From NCBI GenBank assembly GCA_030159075.1, contig BROG01000557.1, forward strand, positions 422,001 through 486,000: a DNA stretch of 64,000 nucleotides, written 5' to 3'. A program made the translations under genes and the position numbers. Below the pieces are notes generated by a model. That model saw only the letters and a program-made list of their open reading frames with translations, did no database searches and had not been told where the DNA came from. The stretch comes from Atrina japonica. Lineage: Eukaryota > Mollusca > Bivalvia > Pterioida > Pinnidae. Positions 37,401 to 47,100 of the stretch are shown here, piece after piece (position 1 is the first letter of the stretch; every line of letters begins with the position of its first letter).

Positions 37401-40400
37401 AAAACCACCAGATAAATAATAGAAACGGTAAGCTACATTATGTAAGTGGCTACATAAGAAATGCATCCTCTGTTATTATTAGTATTTTCATATCTCGCTT
37501 TAACATTGTAGAAAGAAGCAGGGTACTTGTCTTTTTTCGGGTCGATTGCAGGGATTATTCTTGGACTTATAGTGGCCAGGTACATTTTTACGATTTGTTT
37601 TGTTTCGGTTTGTTTTTAAAGTGCCAGTCAGGTTAAATATTTGAAAGTTCATACAACAAATTAAAGCTATTCGTTTTCCAAATGAATCCTTTGTTCAAAA
37701 GGCCCCTTGAACAAACCGGTATATATTGGTATTTTATATATATTATAAATAAATGTCATAATTGATGATGCCTCCGTAAAATTTCACCTTTTTGTCTATA
37801 CATATGCATTGGAAAATTAAAGATCGCTGACATGAAGAATATTTTTGCAAAGTCTCATTGCCATTGAGAGAGGATTTTAAATGTCAATATCCAAACCAAC
37901 TTCAATATGTTGTTACTGACATGTGCACAAGAATATTGTAGGTTATGGCATTGTTTCGTGAGGTAAAGTTTCAGGGCATTGGGTTCATTAGAGGATTTCC
38001 GTGTAAACCGTCAATATTTTAATATTGACATAATTTGTAGGGTCTGACATGAAAAATATTTTGGCAAAGTTTCAAGGTCATTGGGTCAGACATCATCAGG
38101 TAAAAGGTTATATATATTTTGGAGTAAACTGAATTTTATTCATCTTAACTATTTCTATTGAAATGAACACTCAATATTATAGCTGATATAGATCTAACTT
38201 GTCAGGATACCTCTCAATATTGGTATTAAACGGCCACTAGCACACTTTCAAACTTTATACAGCTTCCCATAGGGTTAGTTTCTGCCATGGGTGGTTAAAA
38301 CTGGCTCATTGGTTTTTCAGAAATATCTAAAATTTACCGAAAACGTTTTGTCCATTCACTTTTAGGTGCCTATGACCTTGACTTTTGACCACATGACCTT
38401 GGAATTTTGTTACAATGATTCTTAAAAAAAATCCTCGCAAGTTTCTCACACATCTTTGTGTAAGTCAAGCAAATTTGAGTTAACAAGGTATTTGTATAAA
38501 ACCTTACACTGTCATTTGCATAGCCCTAGTGGCACGTTGGTTGATGAGAAGAGGATGTACCAAGTATTGGACCCTTTTGATCGGTTTTGGAACCCCTATT
38601 CATTAAAACTTTAGGCGTCTTCACATGGAGATAGTCCCTGTTAACTGTATCTAAAATTGGCCTATTGGTTCTTGAGAAGTCGATAAAAAGATGATAAAGT
38701 TAATAACGGACGACGAACGATAAGACGATAGCAATAGTTCAACATAAGTCTCTGACGACTGACGTAACCTAAAATGTATTAACAATAAATTTCTTGAAGA
38801 TTTTCAGATATATTCTGGAAAAGAATGAGATTTAATATAGTGATGGGTTACAGTGGATCTACGCTTCTATTTGTGATATTTGCTTTACAATGCATACATG
38901 TCATACCATGGAGTACCGGTACGTATTGAGTGAAATATATACGTTGTCAAGTAGTTTGGTGAATAATATGTATCGGTAAAATTCGACAGTAATTCAGGAT
39001 ATCCATTATTCATATTCAATGTTTAATTCCTATTCAAAATTATTTTCATTGCTATTTCAAAACATATGAAAGACTAGGATTGGGTTTTGATTGGAAACAA
39101 AGGACAAACTATTTTTTCCATCACTTATTGATGCTTTCATTACATTACACGACTTCAGAATTATGCAGAGACAAAATAAACGATGCTGTGTGGGATTAAA
39201 CCAGAAATTTGTACGTTATATTTAAATTCAACATGTTAATAGTGTTATCAAATTTGTATGTGCCACCCGGAGTCCGGGGGCCCATGACATATTCGCGACA
39301 TTCATTGTAGAATTATTAACGCTTGTCCTGATGACAGACAAATCATCCAAAACGACCCAATTACAATCAGTGGCAGGGGCATTTGAATGGCACGAAATCG
39401 GTCAGAATTCAAACCAGAAATTTGTACGTTACCTAATTTTAGTATTCATATTCATCGACCTAATTTTAGACGATTTATATCGATCTTTTTAGCATACTTT
39501 CGTTTTACTTTCAAATCACCGGAAGTTAACCTTGTTGTTACTTGATTCGGGCTAACGAATTTAGCGCATTCTGATTGGTTGAATATAAGAGGTGTTTTCA
39601 TTTACATTGTATAAGTAAAGTTCCGCAAGAATTCAAGTTGGGTTTTCGACTTGTCCTGAAAGATTTTGACATGACAATGACATCATCCAAACACTTGACC
39701 CAAGAGAGACCTGCCAATACTCTTTCCATCAGTCTTTCAAATGTGGCAGGGGCATTACAAAGCCCGAATGGCATGACAGTGAATTGCCAAAGACCACTGC
39801 CAAAGATAGAAATGGCAATCCTTTCTCGGTCACTAGTAACCATACCCACTTGCCAGTAACCAGATTTTAGGTCTAGAGTGCTGAACCAATCTGATCCAGC
39901 AAGTGCAGTGGCAGGTCTCCCTTGGGTCAAGTGTTTGATATACTGATGATGTCATTGTCATGTCAAAATCTTTCAGTTCTCATATTACAATGAGGGGATA
40001 GGAACAGTTCTATCACAATTTCAAGATGGGACTGAAAAAGTTATATGTTACTACAATAAATGTTTGTCATAATCAGATAGAAGGTAACTAGAAAAGAGTT
40101 AGTGGCTGTTGTTTGTGCAGTACGACATTTTCATCATTATCTATATGGTCGTAAATTTCTCATTAGAACTGATCATGGGTCATTGAGATGGCTTATGAAC
40201 TTTAAGAAGCCAGAGCGGCAAATAGCCCGGTGGTTTGAAATACTAGCTGTTTAGGATTTTGAAATTGAGCATCGAGCGGGACGCGGCCACGAGAATGCTG
40301 ATGAATTATCTAGAAGGCCTTGTTATAATAATTGCACTTGATGTGAAAGATATGAGAAATTGTACATGGAATTGTCACATGTTGACAAAGAGAGACAAGG

Positions 40401-43400
40401 ATTTGTCACAAGCTGATGACAGTAGAAAACCAGAGTGAATGTGTCAGGGGCCCAAGTGAAAGTGTTGATGTAAGAGTGAAAGAGTAGAAATTAGATAACC
40501 CTAACATGTTGAAAGAAATTCCCATTACTAATGAAGTCAAAGAACCGGTTCCTTATTCTGAAGTCCATGGACCTTATGAAATGTAATGATAGTCCAGAGT
40601 GACTATGGTGTTGTCAAAAATGGCAACCATATAAGCATACTAAAATATAGTACATGTAAAGATGGCACTAGTAGAAATTTACTCAGTCAATCGGCCCGCT
40701 GTACCAAAGTGGGTGGCTCCCTGAGCATGGATGTGGAAAATGAATTGAGTACCCATCAAATCACAGAGACAGTCGGCCCACTGTACCAAAGTGGGTGGCT
40801 CCCTGAGCATGGATGTGAAATCATGACCCCTAATAAAACTGTTTGTAACTGTACTACAACTGCCACATTGTAAATGACAAGATGTGATACTGATATAGAT
40901 AAAGTAAGCTCTCACTTAGCACCTTGCAAGAATGAAAATGTTGTGGTCAACCTAAGTTAGAGAAAAATGATAATAGTAGTGAATAAGTCCAAGATGAGGT
41001 ACATGCGGAATTGAGCATTGCAGATATTGAAAGGTGTCAGAGAAATAACAGAAACCTTAGCATATTGTTTGAATGGTTAAGAAATGGTGTAAAACCTAAA
41101 TGGGAGGAAATATCAGAGTATGGCCCTGAACTTAAGTATCTATGGCAACACTTTGGCATGATGTATATTGAGAATGTTATAATATGGTACAAATGGTACG
41201 GTGACACTGGGGACTATGAATGTCTATCGGTTGTTCCTCCAGAGTTAAGGAAAGCAGTATTAGGGGAGCTGCATGATGCACCAACATCAGGACATTTGGG
41301 TTATGAGAAAACTTTGTCCAGGGTCAAAGATAGGTTTATATGATATAGAATGGGTCAAGATGTGAAAATATGATATTTGTGGTAGTAAACGTGGTAAGAA
41401 TAGGAAAGCAAAAGCTCCAATGCAGAAGCATGTAGTTGGTACACCTTTGGAGAGAGTTGCAGCTAATATACTTGGACCTTTTCCTAATAGTCAGAAGGGA
41501 AATAAGTATGTTCTTGTCGTAGGTGATTACTTTACAAAATGGTTGGATGCATTTGCGATACTAGATCAGGAGGATGAAACAATAGCACAGGTTTTGTTTG
41601 AGAGATTTAACAGTGTATTTGGTGTCCCACTTCAGTTTCACACAGATCAAGGCAAGAATTTTGATAGCTACAATGGATTCAGTTGATGGTGACTAATGAT
41701 GTAAGTCAAACTATATTGCAAAATGTTTGATTACTTTGTGAATCTGCATATGTACTAAACCATTTATCCTACCAATTTGGAGACCAAATCTTTATAAGGA
41801 GGGAGCAGTGTTACAAATTTGTATGTGCCAAGTCCGGGGCCGGTGACATACTTCGCGACTTCAGAATTATTAACGATATGACAGACAAATAAAACAATTA
41901 CAACAACTTTAAATCACGAAATCGGTCAGAATTCAAACCAGAAATTTGTACTTTACCTAATTCCAGTATTCATAATTATTCATTAACTTAACTTCAGACG
42001 ATTTATATCGATCTTATTAGTCCCATGTTGGATTACTTTCGATTTACTGTCAAAACACCGGAAGTTAACTTTGTTGTAACTTGATTCGTATGGGGCGCCG
42101 TTTTCCTTTTTAATGCCAGTTAGTGATATCACTCTTTCAAATAGGTGATATCACTTATTCAGTAAGTAATATCACCTATTCAAATTGGTGATATCACCCA
42201 TTGGAACACCGAATAAGTGATATCACCTATTCGAATAATTGATATATCCTATTTGAAAGAGTAATATCACCTATCTGATAGAGTGATATCACTTATCCGA
42301 ATAAGTGATATCACTTATGAAAACGAATAAGTGATATCACTCTTTCGAATAGGTTATATCACTCTTTTAAATAGGTGATATCACTTATTCAGTAAGTGAT
42401 ATCACCTATTCGAATGGGTGATATCACCCATTGGAATACCGAATAAGTGATATCACCTATTCGAATAAGTTAAATATCCTATTTGAAAGAGTAATATCAC
42501 CTATCCGAAATAGTGATATCACCTATTCGAATAAGTAATATCACTTATTAAAATTTGGAAACAAAGCGCAAGAATTTATAAAAGTGATATCACCTATTCG
42601 CATAAGTGATATCACCTATTCGAAAGAGTGATATCACTTACTGATATTAAAAAGTAAAACGGCGCCCCATAGATTCGGGCTTACGGATTTAGCGCATTCT
42701 GATTAGGGGCGTTTTCATATATAAGCAAAGTTCCGCGATGATTCAAGTTGGTTTTTCGACTTGTCCTTGAGGTGACATGCGTTTTCAGCGTTCCCAAATT
42801 TCATAACATCTTAGATGGTAAGCTGATCTTGTTTGTAAAACATTGATTGATCTTATTTGCATTATTCAATTGAATTTGAATTGTTTATTCATTAGTTTCA
42901 TAGAACCTACATATTTGTTCAGATTTCACATATAAATCAGCACGGTACTACATTCTTGCACCCATCTGGGTTTGAGGTAGTGACAACTCAATTTGGGTGG
43001 TTGATTGTAACTTATATGGTTATTTAGGTCAGAGATCAGACTTGTATTTAATAGCAATTAACTTCAAAGAAGAATTGTTATAAATTTATATCAACTGTAA
43101 TTCAGATGGGTGACGATTAGTGCCCAATAGTGTTTCGCACCCAGATGGGTGACGATTAGTGCCCAATAGTGTTTCGCACCCAAATGGGTGATGATTAGTG
43201 CCTAATAGTGGTTTGCACCTAAATGGGAGAAGAATATACTTTGCATGTACATTGCTTCATCGCTTATTTATATTAATCAATTCTCATATAGCTACATAAA
43301 CTGTTTATGTGTAGATGCTGATGTTTGCTAGTTGCTATGATAATACTAGTCACTGGATTTTCAGCTGCTTCTTCGTCCTCTCATACTGCCACTGTTGGAA

Positions 43401-44102
43401 CCCATGTGGGTGACGGCCTTAGCACCCATTTGAAAAAAATGGGCAATTGATCTGAGTATAACAAATAATTAAGTACTTGTTTGAGAATAGAAGCCCGCCC
43501 AGGCCTAATTGACTTATAGAAAATTGATATTTGATTTGAGACAAAGGACACACTGACAGAGCATAAGCCATGAGAGGCAGATAGGGTCAGTGTCTTGGTA
43601 TTTCACCTGCTTTGTGGTCATCCTCATTCTGGTTATCCATTACCAAGTTGTCATTAATTCAATAAAATATTAAACTGAAACTTAGTTGTTCCTTATCTTT
43701 CAAGGTGCATTAAACTTATAGTCCGGCAACAGAGGGATCCCAAATTTTGTAAGTGTGACTGGTTAGGTTGCATGGCCGGTTACGGTTACAATATGAAGAG
43801 TTTTTAAACAAATGAAAAACATAGTAATGTTGTATGTTCATTGTCTACAAAAACCCCTAGATATAAAACATGTATGTTCTGGGATTAAATGTGGTATGGT
43901 CCAATTATTTCAATGATAAAACGAAAAGAAAGAGACATGAAAACATAAATTATCTAGGTAGAATATGTGTATACACAGCATAATGTTGAAACGGCAAAAT
44001 ATTGTTCAGTTGATTCATAACAAAATACTATCGGTACACATTATATAGGCATGTGACCTATCAATAAATCGGTCATTATATATAATGTAAGCTGTTGATA
44101 TA

Positions 44103-44186
<84 letters not shown>

Positions 44187-47100
44187 ATATGACGTGTATA
44201 TTTGTCGTATTCACTTTCTATTTTCAGCACTGTTCTATTTGACATGTATTGGTGGTATATCACTTATAACCTGTCTAATACCGTTATTTTATGAATTATC
44301 GTGTGAAACTGTGTATCCAGTTGCCGAGGGAGTCACGTGTGGAGTCCTGTGTTTATTTCAGAATCTTACAGGCGTTGTATTTCTCTGTGTGACACTGATT
44401 CCTAATATAGGTAATACAATGATTAAATGAAACGTTGTAATTGGTGTTAGATTAAGATGAGATAAAAGTTTATTACACATATTATATTGCGTTTGGATAC
44501 ATATACGACACAGAAAAATCGATTTTTTGCGGAAAATAAAAACTATTTTTACTGATAAGGTACATCAAGGTCTTTCTAAATGTACCACACAACACATACG
44601 TAATTTTCAGAATCTATTATCCAAATATGTTAAAGTTATCCAAAGCCTAACGCGATACACACTTGATTTCAGATACGAGGCTTTTTAGAAAATCGCAAAA
44701 ATCCAGTATTATATGTACCCAAATACTATACTTAGCTCTTCCATTGTCTGTTGTTTAGTCTACTTACCTCGCTACGTCATTTAGACTATTTCCCTTGCTA
44801 CGTCATTCAGTCTACTTACCTCGCTACGTCATTTAGTCTACTTCCCTGGCTACGTGATTTAGTCTATTTCCTTCGCTACGTGATTTAGTCTACTTACCTC
44901 GCTACGTCATTTAGTCTACTTACCTCGCTACGTCATTTAGTCTACTTACCTCGATTCGTCATTTAGTCTACTTACCTTGCTACGTCATTTAGTCTACTCA
45001 CCTCGCTACGTCATTTTGTTTACTTCCCTCACTACGTCATTTAGTCTATTTCCCTGGCTACGTCATTTAGTCTTCTTCCCTCGCTACGTGATGTAGTCTA
45101 CTAACCTCGATACGTCATTTAGTCTACTTACCTCTCTACGTCATTTAGTCTATTTACCTCGCTACGTCATTTAGTCTACTTCCCTGGCTACGTGATTTAG
45201 TCTACTTACCTCGCTACGTCATTTAGTTTACTTACCTCGCTACGTCATTTACATAGATTACCACAGACTGTTTAAGCCTGCACGTGTTAGAAACGATGAC
45301 TGTTCTGAACAGAAACGTCTTTTCCTTAAACTTAAATTTACAAATAAAGGCATAGACGCTTTAAACATTGGCAATGTTCTAAATCACAAAAAAGTTCAGT
45401 CCTGTATTCCACCATATTTTAAACTGAAGACCACGCCTTGCATTTCATATAGCTATACACCTAGCATCGCATCCAAGCTATTCAATCACAAACATGTTTT
45501 GCAGTGCCTAGACATCAACCATCTTCTACACAACATGTTCATGTGCTTCATCTCCTTTCAAATACAATACTATCGGGCATGTCATTACCGGCGACGTTTC
45601 TATTGTTGAAAATGAAAGCCTCAAAAATCTTATTTTAAGGTGCCCTAAATACCGGGAAGCCCGTTCCTTTAATTGGCGTCAGAATTTCAGTTTAGTTATG
45701 GATTCTGTCGAAGATTATGCTAGACGGTGGGCCAAACATGAAGATGTAGAACCAGACACTTTGTCTGAATGGCTGAAAACCATACGATGGTTGATAAAAT
45801 ATCGTATTCGAAAACTTAAAGGGACTATGAAAACACGTTATCCCTCTGTATTTAATGATCCAGAAGTAGTAACTGAACTGGATAGGTTACATGAACAATA
45901 TGTACTGGTACCAGCAGACAAAGCCTCAAATAATATAGTTTTTATTTGTAAGGCACATTACTATAATTGTTTATTAGAAGAACTTGGGTTTAATACGAAT
46001 TCTGGTAATCCTACATACACACGTAGCTCACTTTTAAAGGACGAGATCCTTCAAAATCACGTATCCGTATTACGCTCATTTGATATACCTACAACGGATA
46101 CCGATTTCGAGATACCATATTTATATTGGATACCTCAACTTCATAAAACCCGATATAAGCAAAGATACATAGCGGGATCCAGCAAATGTTCTACCAAACC
46201 TTTATCTTTACTCCTTACCAAGATATTGACAGCCGTTAAGGAGAAACTTCAACAATACTGTACAGTTGCTTATTCCAGAAGCGGTGTAAATCAGATGTGG
46301 ATACTTAAAAATTCTAAACAGCTTTTAGAAAATTTGAAGGCACACAATTTTTCTCGAATTCACAGTATCAAAACTTATGACTTCTCTACTCTTTACACTA
46401 CTATTCCACATAAAAAAAATAAAACAAAGACTTTTCAGCATCATAGACAACTGCTTTTTCACTAAAGGTGGTAGCCGAAAATTTAAATATCTAGTGATTG
46501 GATATCAGGATACTTATTTCGTCAAACACCACTCTGATTCTACACATAAATATACTGAAGTTGATATTAAAAACATGCTGGAATTTCTAATAGACAATAT
46601 ATTTGTAATGTTCGGAGACGTGGTCTTTCAACAAACTGTCGGCATTCCTATGGGAACCAATTGTGCTCCTTTATTGGCCGACCTGTTCCTGTATTCATAC
46701 GAAGCAGACTTCATTCAGAAACCGCTGAATCAAAAGAAGAAAAAGTTAGCGGTGTCCTTTAATTTGACATTTAGATATATCGACGATGTTTTGTCAATTA
46801 ATAATGACAATTTTCATACATATGTCAATGCGATATATCCCAGCGAACTAGAAATTAAAGATACAACAGAATCAAGCACACACGCTTCATACTTAGACAT
46901 ATTACTTAATATAAACCCAGACGGGAAATTAGCAACGAAGCTTTACGATAAACGCGACGATTTCGGCTTTCCCATCGTAAATTTTCCACATTTAAGTAGT
47001 AATATCCCTCAATCATCCGCATATGGAGTTTATATTTCACAAATGATCCGATATGCCAGGGCGTGCACAACATATGAAGATTTCATATACAGAGGTAAAC

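Noticed and set aside
38807..38918. Exon 10 of gene A starting after TTTTCAG at 38801-38807
   Set aside because: That acceptor gives a frame ending in TAA within nine codons. The AG eight bases earlier keeps the frame and matches the FSD start and 119-nt length of the paralogue exon.
44015..44263. Arg-Glu repeat protein
   Set aside because: It is the CT microsatellite read on the opposite strand.
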